In this document: positions 56,612 to 64,000 of the stretch, in pieces | Numbering within the stretch: the stretch's first letter is position 1 | Layout: each line of letters starts with the position of its first letter | Assembly (NCBI RefSeq): GCF_038900055.1 | Contig: NZ_JBBMQM010000001.1 | Span: 310,001-374,000, forward strand | Source: Henriciella sp. AS95 | GTDB taxonomy: Bacteria; Pseudomonadota; Alphaproteobacteria; Caulobacterales; Hyphomonadaceae | Direction of reading: 5' to 3' | DNA length: 64,000 nt | The notes under the pieces: generated by a model | The model's database searches: none | What the model saw: the letters and a program-made list of their open reading frames with translations, nothing else | What the model was told of the DNA's origin: nothing | Program-made: the position numbers and the translations under genes

Positions 56612-58486
56612 TTAACTCGCCGCTCTTTTCAGACCGCGACGCTTGACGTGAGAGAGAAGCGCAATCAGGGCCCCAGGCGTTACACCTTCAATTCGCGAGG
56701 CTTGACCAATTGTCGAAGGGCGCACCGTTTCGAGCTTCGAACGAACCTCATTCGACAATCCGCCAACGGTCGAAAAATCCATATCCGCCGGTATATCCAG
56801 TGCTTCATCTCGACGGAGCGCTTCGACGTCTGCTTTCTGGCGTTCGATGTAACCTGCATAAGTGGCTTCGATTGCCAGCTGCTCAGCAGTCTCTTTTTCT
56901 ATGTCGGCAAGTTCCGGAAAGGCGTCGCGGAGCTGGTCAAACCCGATATCAGGATAGGCCAGGAATTCCCAGGCAGAGCGCTTCTGTCCATCCTGATTGA
57001 CCTTCCATCCGCGCTTGGCCGCATCATTTGGTGTCAAATGGACCGACTGGAGGAGGTTTCGTCCGTTTTCCAGACTTTGATGTTTCACGTGAAACATTTT
57101 AGCGCGGCGCGGACCGACAATACCGAGGGCCAGCCCTTTCTCGGTGAGACGCTGGTCGGCATTATCTGCGCGTAGGGCGAGGCGGTATTCAGCCCGGGAC
57201 GTGAACATCCGATATGGCTCCGTCACACCCATGGTCACAAGATCATCTATGAGAACACCGATATAGGCTTCGGCACGGTCAAACTTCACGGCTTCCAGGC
57301 CCTTGGCTTTCCGCGCCCCGTTCAGTCCGGCGACGAGACCCTGCGCCCCGGCCTCTTCATATCCGGTCGTGCCATTGATCTGTCCGGCCAGGAAAAGACC
57401 GGGCATGGCCTTTACTTCCAGACCATAGGTCAGCGCGCGAGGGTCGACATAGTCGTACTCGATTGCATATCCCGGCTGGAGGATCCGGACGTTTTCGAGC
57501 CCTTCGATGGTGCGGATGAAGGATTCCTGCACATCGGTTGGCAGCGATGTCGAGATTCCGTTCGGATAGACCGTGTCATCATCCAGGCCTTCAGGTTCCA
57601 GGAAGATCTGATGCCGGGTTTTATCTGCAAAGCGGTGGACCTTGTCCTCGATCGACGGGCAATAGCGCGGCCCGCGACCGGCAATCGCGCCGGAATACAC
57701 GGCCGACTGATTGATGTTCTCCGCGATAATCTCGTGGGTCGCTTCATTGGTATAAGTGATACCACATGAAATCTGCGGGACATGGATACGATCATTCAGG
57801 AAAGAAAACGGGATCGGTTGTTCGTCGGCCGGCTGACGCTCAAGCTTGTCCCAATCAATCGATGCGCCATCCAGACGGGCGGGCGTGCCTGTCTTCAGTC
57901 GGCCCATGGGTAGTCCCAGCGCGTATAACCGGTCTGACAGACCGATTGACGGGGCCTCACCGATGCGTCCGGCTTCGATCCGCTCGGCGCCGCGATGGAT
58001 GATCCCCTTAAGGAAGGTTCCTGTAGTAATTACTACACAACGCGCCGCATAGCGCGTGCCAGTCAAACCGATCACACCGGCGGTCTGACCGTTCTCGACG
58101 ATGAGGTCTTCCGCGCCATCTTCGATGAGCGTCAAATTGGGATAGTCGGCCAACTCTGCCTGCATCGCTTCGCGATAGAGTTTGCGGTCAATCTGCGCGC
58201 GGGGACCCCAGACGGCTGGGCCTTTCGAGCGGTTCAACATCCGAAACTGGATGCCCGCTCTGTCCGCCATACGTCCCATCAAGCCATCGAGCGCATCAAT
58301 TTCACGGACGAGATGGCCCTTTCCCAATCCGCCAATCGCCGGATTGCAGGACATCTCACCAATCGTCGATAGCTTGTGCGTGACCAATGCCGTGTTCGCA
58401 CCGGCGCGCGCAGAAGCCGCCGCGGCTTCACAGCCAGCATGGCCGCCGCCGACAACAATTACGTCAAAATCAAATGCAGCTGACAT
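56612..58486 (-). CDS. mnmG: tRNA uridine 5-carboxymethylaminomethyl modification enzyme MnmG
   Basis: 624 residues; FAD enzyme acting with MnmE at U34. Seen: FAD-binding [41 protein letters not shown], and [20 protein letters not shown]. The C-terminal helical domain has [24 protein letters not shown] second perfect parS (57081-57096) lies within, encoding MFHVKH. Confidence 0.98.
   Translation of the reverse strand: MSAAFDFDVIVVGGGHAGCEAAAASARAGANTALVTHKLSTIGEMSCNPAIGGLGKGHLVREIDALDGLMGRMADRAGIQFRMLNRSKGPAVWGPRAQIDRKLYREAMQAELADYPNLTLIEDGAEDLIVENGQTAGVIGLTGTRYAARCVVITTGTFLKGIIHRGAERIEAGRIGEAPSIGLSDRLYALGLPMGRLKTGTPARLDGASIDWDKLERQPADEQPIPFSFLNDRIHVPQISCGITYTNEATHEIIAENINQSAVYSGAIAGRGPRYCPSIEDKVHRFADKTRHQIFLEPEGLDDDTVYPNGISTSLPTDVQESFIRTIEGLENVRILQPGYAIEYDYVDPRALTYGLEVKAMPGLFLAGQINGTTGYEEAGAQGLVAGLNGARKAKGLEAVKFDRAEAYIGVLIDDLVTMGVTEPYRMFTSRAEYRLALRADNADQRLTEKGLALGIVGPRRAKMFHVKHQSLENGRNLLQSVHLTPNDAAKRGWKVNQDGQKRSAWEFLAYPDIGFDQLRDAFPELADIEKETAEQLAIEATYAGYIERQKADVEALRRDEALDIPADMDFSTVGGLSNEVRSKLETVRPSTIGQASRIEGVTPGALIALLSHVKRRGLKRAAS
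57081..57096. promoter_or_regulatory. parS site 2 (perfect), inside mnmG
   Basis: TGTTTCACGTGAAACA again, 530 bp from site 1. Confidence 0.97.
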
Positions 58487-58534
58487 TTGCGCCTGGTCCT
58501 CGGAAATTTCCTGTGAGGCCGCCGCTATACATCA

Positions 58535-58550
58535 TGTTTCCCGTGAAACA
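58535..58550. promoter_or_regulatory. parS site 3 (one mismatch), between mnmE and mnmG
   Basis: TGTTTCCCGTGAAACA, one change from the perfect palindrome. It is the only site of the set outside coding sequence. Confidence 0.85.
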
Positions 58551-58562
58551 CAGGGTCTGGAG

Positions 58563-59885
58563 TCATTTGCCGATACAGAAGGAAGAAAAGACAGATCCGA
58601 GGATTTCTTCCACGCCGATCTCACCGACCAGAGCCGAAAGCTGACGGGCGGCCAACCGGACATCTTCAGCGACAAGTTCAGCGCCGCCGCCGCGGGAGAT
58701 AAGGTCAAGCGCCTGTTCCACATGAAACAGGGCTTGCTGCAAACTCGTGCGATGTCTCTTCCGGGTTATCAAGGGGGCGACGTCCCGATTAGCCTTGCGC
58801 GAGACCACATCGGCGATGACAGCTTCGAGTTCGCCAAACCCTTCTCCCGAAAGGGTCGAAATAAGGAATGTATCTTCGTCGGCCGCGACGTGCGCCTTGT
58901 CGGCCTTGGTGATGACTTTCAAATCTCCCGCTTCGACGTCATCAAAAACGATGTCCTCATCGGCGGCACGGAGGTGAAGTCGAAGGTCAGCTGACCCCGC
59001 CCTTTCGCGGGCTCTTCGAATACCTTCTGCTTCAATCGCGTCGCCGGCTTCGCGAAGGCCCGCCGTGTCTGCCACCCAGGCAATCTGGCCGCCAATCTTG
59101 AGGCGGACTTCCACCACATCACGCGTCGTTCCTGGAATATCCGAGACGATGGCCGCTTCGCGCCGTGCGAGCCGATTCAAAAGGGATGATTTGCCAGCAT
59201 TGGGCGGACCAACAATGGCGATCCGAAACCCCTCACGGATCCGCTCTCCAACCTCGTCATCCTGTAATGCCTGTTGCAGTGACAGCCGGATCGACTGCAG
59301 GGCGTCAGCCACGGGGGACGATGTTTCGTCTGGCGCATCCTCTTCATCCGGAAAGTCGATACTGACTTCCAGAAGCGCTAGCGCTTCAACAAGCTTCGAG
59401 CGCCATTCGGCGTATTGCGCGGACAGTTCGCCATCCAGCTGGTTCAAGGCGAGGGATTTTTGTGCGCGGGTTTCCGCATCGATCAGATCTGCGACCCCTT
59501 CGGCCTCGACCAGGTCGAGGCGACCGTTTTCAAAGGCGCGACGTGTAAACTCGCCCGGCTCCGCGAGACGCGTATTCGCAAATTCGCAGATCGCGTCGAG
59601 CGCGTGATCGATGACCGCCGCGCCGCCGTGGAGATACAGTTCGGCTGTGTCCTCGCCGGTATAGGAATTGGGGCCCGGCATAAAGACGCCCAGACCTTCA
59701 TCAATTGTTTCACGGGAAACATCGAGAAACCGGCCGAACACGGATCGGCGAGGTGCCGGCAAACCGGACTCAAACATGGATGCGCAAATCTCGCGGACCT
59801 TGGGTCCGCTGATCCTGACGATCGCGATTGCGGATGGAGGCGGCCCGGAAGCGAGCGCGCAGATCGTGTCGCGCGCGTCTGCCAT
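58563..59885 (-). CDS. mnmE: tRNA modification GTPase MnmE
   Basis: 440 residues; partner of MnmG. N-terminal formyl-THF-binding domain, then G1 GPPNAGKSSL, G3 DTAGL and the C-terminal FCIGK. The stretch DVSRETIDE in the N-terminal domain is encoded by a parS-like site (59706-59721). Only 3 bp after rho. Confidence 0.97.
   Translation of the reverse strand: MADARDTICALASGPPPSAIAIVRISGPKVREICASMFESGLPAPRRSVFGRFLDVSRETIDEGLGVFMPGPNSYTGEDTAELYLHGGAAVIDHALDAICEFANTRLAEPGEFTRRAFENGRLDLVEAEGVADLIDAETRAQKSLALNQLDGELSAQYAEWRSKLVEALALLEVSIDFPDEEDAPDETSSPVADALQSIRLSLQQALQDDEVGERIREGFRIAIVGPPNAGKSSLLNRLARREAAIVSDIPGTTRDVVEVRLKIGGQIAWVADTAGLREAGDAIEAEGIRRARERAGSADLRLHLRAADEDIVFDDVEAGDLKVITKADKAHVAADEDTFLISTLSGEGFGELEAVIADVVSRKANRDVAPLITRKRHRTSLQQALFHVEQALDLISRGGGAELVAEDVRLAARQLSALVGEIGVEEILGSVFSSFCIGK
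59706..59721. promoter_or_regulatory. parS-like site 4 (one mismatch), inside mnmE
   Basis: TGTTTCACGGGAAACA; its reverse complement equals site 3, so the two share the same variant base. Confidence 0.8.
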
Positions 59886-59888
59886 GGC

Positions 59889-61190
59889 CTAGTTCTTCAT
59901 GGCCTCGAAGAATTCGTCGTTCGTTTTCGTCTGACGAAGCTTGTCGAGCAGGAAGTCCACGGCATCGGACGTACCCATCGGATTGAGGATGCGGCGGAGG
60001 ATGTAGATCTTCTGCAGCTGTTCCTTCGGCGTGATGAGTTCTTCTTTCCGTGTACCGGACTTCATGATGTCGATGGCCGGGAAGGTCCGCTTGTCGGCGA
60101 TCTTGCGATCGAGCACGATTTCGGAGTTACCCGTACCTTTGAATTCCTCGAAGATGACTTCGTCCATGCGCGAGCCGGTATCGATCAGCGCCGTAGCGAT
60201 AATGGTCAGCGAACCGCCACCTTCGATATTCCGCGCGGCACCGAAGAAACGTTTCGGCCGTTGGAGTGCGTTCGCGTCGACACCGCCGGTCAGGACCTTG
60301 CCGGAGCTTGGCACCGTCGTGTTGTAGGCGCGGCCAAGACGCGTGATCGAATCGAGCAGGATGACAACGTCGCGGCCATGTTCGGCCAGGCGCTTGGCTT
60401 TTTCGATGACCATTTCCGCGACCGCCACGTGGCGTGTTGCCGGTTCGTCGAAGGTGGAGGAAATAACCTCGCCCTTCACCGAACGCTTCATGTCAGTGAC
60501 TTCTTCCGGACGCTCATCGATCAGCAGAACTATGAGATAGCAATCAGGATGATTTTCTTCGATAGACGCAGCGATGTTCTGAAGAAGAACGGTCTTACCG
60601 GTGCGCGGCGGCGCAACGATCAGAGCGCGCTGGCCCTTGCCGATCGGGGCCACGATATCGATGACACGGCCGGAGCGATCCTTTTTGGTCGGATCCTGGC
60701 TCTCCATGTGGAGGCGTTCTTCCGGGTAAAGCGGAACCAAATTGTCGAAGTGCACCTTCTGGCGCGCCTTTTCAGGCTCTTCGAAATTGATCGAGTTCAC
60801 GCTCATCAGCGCGAAGTAGCGTTCACCGTCGCCCGGTTCCTTGATGGGGCCTTCAACCGTGTCGCCGGTTTTCAGACCTGCCTGTTTCAGGAGCTTCGGA
60901 TTGACGTAGATATCGTCCGGCCCCGGCAGATAGTTGGATTCCGGTGACCGCATGAAGCCGAACCCATCGGTCAGGACTTCAAGGACGCCGCGGCCAATGA
61001 TTGTGATATCGCGTTCGGCAAGTTCGCGCAGGACAGCGAACAGGATGTCCTGGGTCCGCAGCGATGACGCGTTTTCAACTTCAAGACTTTCGGCATAGGC
61101 CAGAAGCTCTGTCGGGCTCATGGCTTTCAGGTCGCGCAGGTAAACCTGGCTTGGCGTATCGGTGTCGGCTTCAGGCGCAATATCTGACAT
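59889..61190 (-). CDS. rho: Transcription termination factor Rho
   Basis: 433 residues; hexameric RNA helicase. RNA-binding N-domain ([29 protein letters not shown]), Walker A APPRTGKT, and the late [12 protein letters not shown]. Length typical. Given the many tail-to-tail overlaps here, Rho may be needed for much of the termination. Confidence 0.98.
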   Translation of the reverse strand: MSDIAPEADTDTPSQVYLRDLKAMSPTELLAYAESLEVENASSLRTQDILFAVLRELAERDITIIGRGVLEVLTDGFGFMRSPESNYLPGPDDIYVNPKLLKQAGLKTGDTVEGPIKEPGDGERYFALMSVNSINFEEPEKARQKVHFDNLVPLYPEERLHMESQDPTKKDRSGRVIDIVAPIGKGQRALIVAPPRTGKTVLLQNIAASIEENHPDCYLIVLLIDERPEEVTDMKRSVKGEVISSTFDEPATRHVAVAEMVIEKAKRLAEHGRDVVILLDSITRLGRAYNTTVPSSGKVLTGGVDANALQRPKRFFGAARNIEGGGSLTIIATALIDTGSRMDEVIFEEFKGTGNSEIVLDRKIADKRTFPAIDIMKSGTRKEELITPKEQLQKIYILRRILNPMGTSDAVDFLLDKLRQTKTNDEFFEAMKN

Positions 61191-61330
61191 GGAAACTCGG
61201 ATTGGATGTGCTTCGGCTATCTGGTAGCGGAACGCAGGAGAAGGGAGTTTGTGCCAACCCTGGAACGGGCTGACCGGTTGAGGGGCTTATGCGCTCAAAT
61301 CCGTCGTCTCGTCAAGACCGCCTCGTCAGA

Positions 61331-61756
61331 TCAGAATGGGTGGACGATCACCATGATGGCGACGATGATGAAAAGCAGAAACGGAACTTCATTCATCATC
61401 TTCAGCTGCTTCGGCGAAACCTCTTTGCCCTCATCGATCTTACGGCCTAGCATCACAAAATAACCATGCATGCCGGTGAGGATGATCACGGCCAAGAGTT
61501 TCACGTGAAACCATCCGTTTTCAAGAAGTGCCTTATTCATCACCACCATCGTGATCCCGAAAATCCAGACCAGGATGACCGATGGATTGAGGATGATCAT
61601 CTTCAGCTTTTTCGATGCCGACTTCATCGTCTCGAACAGTTCATTTCCCGGCGAGGAAGCGAGTTGGTGAAGCTTGTATCGTGGATAGACCAGCATGCCC
61701 GCCATGAAGGCGACCACGAAAATCAGGTGCAGCGCTTTAATCCAGAGATACAGCAT
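61331..61756 (-). CDS. hemJ: Protoporphyrinogen oxidase HemJ
   Basis: 141 residues; four to five membrane helices, the first with YLWIKALHLIFVVAFMAGML including the conserved His10. HemJ (UPF0093) oxidises protoporphyrinogen IX. It carries the core of a parS-like site (61497-61512) in its GWFHVK region. Between hemE and rho, the usual order. Confidence 0.94.
   Translation of the reverse strand: MLYLWIKALHLIFVVAFMAGMLVYPRYKLHQLASSPGNELFETMKSASKKLKMIILNPSVILVWIFGITMVVMNKALLENGWFHVKLLAVIILTGMHGYFVMLGRKIDEGKEVSPKQLKMMNEVPFLLFIIVAIMVIVHPF
61497..61512. promoter_or_regulatory. parS-like site 5 (perfect 14-bp core), inside hemJ
   Basis: GTTTCACGTGAAAC (61498-61511) is perfect; only the outermost bases differ (A and C instead of T and A). 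It is the site nearest the origin region. Confidence 0.8.
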
Positions 61757-61783
61757 AGGTCAGCTATTCCGTGTAAAGATTAC

Positions 61784-62827
61784 TTACCGCTTCCAGTTGC
61801 GAACAGTCTGAACGACTTTTTCGACGTGCGGAATGGGAGTCTGGGGAAGAACGCCATGACCCAGATTGAAAATATAAGGGCGGTCGCGATAGGCCTCGAG
61901 CAATTCCTCAACCCGGCGCTCCATCGCACTTCCCCCAGCCATTAGAAGAAGCGGATCGAGATGGCCCTGAACAGGAAACTGCATGGGTATCTCGCGATTG
62001 ACGAAAGTCGGTACGGCAGCCGTATCAAGTCCGACGGCGTTTACACCCGTCTCTCGTGCATATGCCGGAAGCATCGCTGCGGCGCCGCGCGGAAATCCGA
62101 TGATCGGTACTTTCACACCTAGCTCATGCAGACGCGAAACGAGCTTTCGATTGGGAATGATCACAATCTGTTCGAACACATCATTGGGCAGCCCTTCGGC
62201 CCATGATTCAAACATCATGAGGGCTTTGGCGCCTGCTTCCACCTGGGCCTGCATGTAAAGCGCTGTCGCCTCGACGATATCATCGAGCAGCAGATCGAGT
62301 TCAGCAGGATACTGATGGGCCCAGATCCGGGCCGTTGATTTGTCCGTCCCGCCGCGTCCTTCGATGGCATACAGCGCAACGGTCCAAGGTGCACCGGCAA
62401 AGCCGATAAGCGTTTTCGACGGATCGAGCTTTGAAGTCACTCGTGAAACCGTTTCATAGACCGGCGAAAGACGTTCGGCCGCTTTTACCGGCGGAACCGT
62501 ATTCAGTCTCTGACCCGGCTCAACGGTTTCCACGATCGGTCCAACACCTTTCTCGAACCGAACACCCTGTCCGAGCGCGTCGAGGATGAGAAGGATATCT
62601 GCAAACAGGATCGCCCCATCCATATCATATCGCTGGATCGGTTGGAGCGTGGCCTCTGTGGCAAGTGAAGGCGTGTAGCAGAAATCGAGAAAGTCTTTCG
62701 CTCGTCCGCGAAGCTCAAGATATTCCGGAAGGTGGCGACCTGCCTGTCTCATCATCCAGATGGGAACAGGATCCTGCCGATTGCCATTGAGGACAGACAG
62801 AAGTGGTTTTTGTGCCTCTTTGGCCAT
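61784..62827 (-). CDS. hemE: Uroporphyrinogen decarboxylase
   Basis: 347 residues from the ATG at 62825-62827, with AAAGGA before it; frames from 62851 and 62905 lack such a site. Seen: PIWMMRQAGRHLPEYLELR, ILFADILLILDALG, GFAGAPWTVALYAIEG and NLGHGVLPQTP. Heme biosynthesis. Its promoter region is the origin-like 62828-63181, the same arrangement as Caulobacter hemE beside Cori. Confidence 0.97.
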   Translation of the reverse strand: MAKEAQKPLLSVLNGNRQDPVPIWMMRQAGRHLPEYLELRGRAKDFLDFCYTPSLATEATLQPIQRYDMDGAILFADILLILDALGQGVRFEKGVGPIVETVEPGQRLNTVPPVKAAERLSPVYETVSRVTSKLDPSKTLIGFAGAPWTVALYAIEGRGGTDKSTARIWAHQYPAELDLLLDDIVEATALYMQAQVEAGAKALMMFESWAEGLPNDVFEQIVIIPNRKLVSRLHELGVKVPIIGFPRGAAAMLPAYARETGVNAVGLDTAAVPTFVNREIPMQFPVQGHLDPLLLMAGGSAMERRVEELLEAYRDRPYIFNLGHGVLPQTPIPHVEKVVQTVRNWKR

Positions 62828-62955
62828 CTTGGTCCTTTTTGAATCATCCATTGAATGAGCTCTTATCATTACTAAGCGGCGGATATGGTGGACAAACCGT
62901 CTCATGGCGAGTTGTCAGCAGCATTTCCACAGCCAATCCCCAGAACATCCCGATT

Positions 62956-62970
62956 TTAACGTTTTGTTAG
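62956..62970. promoter_or_regulatory. Near-consensus CtrA site in the origin
   Basis: TTAACGTTTTGTTAG: TTAA-N7-TTAG, one base from consensus, in the AT-rich stretch, 17 bp before the perfect site. Confidence 0.6.
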
Positions 62971-62986
62971 GACTTTGGATTCGTGG

Positions 62987-63001
62987 TTAATTTTCTATTA
63001 A
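62987..63001. promoter_or_regulatory. Perfect CtrA box in the origin
   Basis: TTAATTTTCTATTAA (TTAA-N7-TTAA), inside a larger palindrome GGTTAAT/ATTAACC (62985-63003). A GANTC site lies 5 bp to the left. In Caulobacter, CtrA bound to such boxes blocks initiation. Confidence 0.72.
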
Positions 63002-63181
63002 CCATACTGGCGCCGGCGCGGATTGGAACAGACGGGGATTCTGGCCTGCGGGAATCTTCCGGATGTGGATTTCTGGTGCATGGATGGGGACAAACTCTTC
63101 TGTCCACAATCTCTCCACAGGGGTTGTCCATTTCTGCGAGACGCTGCACTTTCCGCAGCAGTCTAGCGAGCCGGGGACAGA

Positions 63182-64000
63182 ATGCGTCCAAGCATCTACT
63201 TCAATGTGCATCTCGTATCCGATTCCACGGGCGAGACCTTGAACGCCGTCATGCGGGCAGCCGCTGCGCAGTTTGAGAATGTAATCCCTCTCGAGCATAA
63301 TTACTATCTGGTGCGGTCTGAACGCCAGCTGGAACGGGTGATGCGCGATATCGAAGCGGCACCTGGAATTGTGTGGTTCACGATTTCAGACGAGGTCCTC
63401 CGCATCAAGCTGGAGCAGTTTTGCCGGCAACACCAGATCCCGGTCCTGGCTGTGCTGGATGCCTCAATCCACCTGCTCAGCCGGCATCTTGGTATTTCGG
63501 CGACAGAACGGGTTGCCGGCCAACATGCCCTTAACGCCGAATATTTCGAGCGGATTGAGGCGATCAATTACGCGCTCGCCCATGATGATGGCCAGAATCT
63601 GCAAGGCTTGCCCAATGCTGATGTCATCCTGCTGGGCGTCAGCCGAACTTCGAAAACGCCAACCTGCGTCTACCTTGCCAATCGGGGCGTTAAGGCCGGG
63701 AACATTCCCCTGGTGCCGGGCGTGCCCGTGCCAGCAATTCTTGACGAGATCGACCCGGAAACCGGGCCGCTGGTGATCGGCCTGAAGATTGGCGTTGAGC
63801 GGCTGGTTCAGATCCGCAGCCAGCGCCTGATGGCACTGAATGAAAACTCAGAGACCGATTACACCGATGAAGAGGCTGTGCGATCGGAAGTCACCGACGC
63901 TAACCGATTGTTCCAACGCAAGAAATGGACGATGATTGATGTGTCGCGCCGGAGTGTTGAAGAAACGGCGGCGGCGATTCTAAACAAATTGAATGAGCGG
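63182..64000 (+). CDS. Pyruvate-phosphate-dikinase regulatory protein family (RP001-like), 3' end cut
   Basis: 273 codons from the ATG at 63182 to the window edge with no stop, so the C-terminus is missing or nearly complete (family usually 270-290). Family traits: NVHLVSDSTGETLNAV near the start, AVLDASIHLLSRHLG, and the P-loop-like GVSRTSKTPTCVYLANRG. These bifunctional kinase/phosphorylases control pyruvate phosphate dikinase or PEP synthase. The gene is the homologue of Rickettsia RP001 that borders Cori in Caulobacter. Confidence 0.93.
   Translation, partial: MRPSIYFNVHLVSDSTGETLNAVMRAAAAQFENVIPLEHNYYLVRSERQLERVMRDIEAAPGIVWFTISDEVLRIKLEQFCRQHQIPVLAVLDASIHLLSRHLGISATERVAGQHALNAEYFERIEAINYALAHDDGQNLQGLPNADVILLGVSRTSKTPTCVYLANRGVKAGNIPLVPGVPVPAILDEIDPETGPLVIGLKIGVERLVQIRSQRLMALNENSETDYTDEEAVRSEVTDANRLFQRKKWTMIDVSRRSVEETAAAILNKLNER

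Larger units (their letters stand above)
62828..63181. other. Putative chromosome replication origin (Cori-like)
   Basis: 354 bp without a gene between divergent hemE and the RP001-type gene, the position of Cori in Caulobacter. It holds an AT-rich stretch (about 62950-63005), two CtrA-type sites, DnaA-like boxes (ATTTCCACA at 62923-62931, one mismatch to TTWTNCACA; CTGTCCACA 63100-63108; CTCTCCACA 63111-63119; reverse-strand copies near 62887-62895 and 63064-63072) and four GANTC sites (62841, 62978, 63037, 63052) for CcrM. Nearby parAB and parS clusters fit an origin. Confidence 0.82.

Noticed and set aside
58714-58729. TGTTCCACATGAAACA as another parS site
   Set aside because: Two changes from the palindrome, one in the CACGTG centre; listed only as a weak candidate.
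59415-60947. 510-codon plus-strand open frame across mnmE and rho
   Set aside because: Antisense to two certain genes; GC-rich codon bias readily creates such frames.

Overview
This 64 kb window is chromosomal DNA of an alphaproteobacterium, most probably a stalked or dimorphic marine type of the Hyphomonadaceae/Maricaulaceae/Caulobacterales group. The evidence is gene content and order: hemJ-rho-mnmE-mnmG-rsmG-parA-parB facing holA-lptE-leuS; hemE next to a gene of the pyruvate-phosphate-dikinase regulator (Rickettsia RP001) family with an origin-like region between them; CobS/CobT, NtrZ and a CenR-like regulator; and CtrA-type motifs (TTAA-N7-TTAA). The assignment is inferred from synteny and protein character, not from a database search. 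No transposase, integrase, phage, CRISPR or plasmid genes were seen.

Left part (1-10 kb): the start of a LON-domain gene, a YbbN-type thioredoxin/TPR co-chaperone, a ProX-like tRNA editing enzyme, tRNA-Gly(GCC), a secreted DJ-1/PfpI protein, a metallophosphoesterase, the ruvCAB operon, bolA divergent from a J-domain gene, and trmD-rplS. At 10.5-11.9 kb, preceded by a structured leader, lies an exported protein made of five ~76-residue repeats bounded by cysteine motifs. This is the most unusual gene of the window.

Middle part (12-43 kb): leucine biosynthesis (leuC, leuD, leuB) with cysK; lysine/diaminopimelate genes (asd, dapF, lysA) and argH; a probable ethylmalonyl-CoA-pathway pair (a CitE/malyl-CoA lyase-family gene and a double-hotdog mesaconyl-CoA hydratase); mtaB-ftsY-5-FTHF cyclo-ligase; a large TIGR02302-type membrane protein; a lipoprotein/PiuC-like hydroxylase pair sharing a Fur-like box; cobS-cobT; and several envelope proteins.

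Right part (43-64 kb): rpmB, DUF3108, xthA, a CenR-like regulator, an L,D-transpeptidase, YggS, a ThiE-like protein, ntrZ with a perfect CtrA motif upstream, a porin, and leuS-lptE-holA. Then come the minus-strand genes hemE-hemJ-rho-mnmE-mnmG-rsmG-parA-parB, with five parS or parS-like sites, four of them inside coding sequence. A 354-bp origin-like region (CtrA boxes, DnaA-like boxes, GANTC sites) separates hemE from the last gene, which runs to the window end without a stop.

The layout is compact: many co-directional genes overlap by 1-14 bp, and at least eight convergent pairs overlap or abut at their stop codons, leaving no room for a terminator. Together the right-hand genes form the replication-origin and chromosome-segregation neighbourhood; the rest is housekeeping metabolism and envelope biogenesis.
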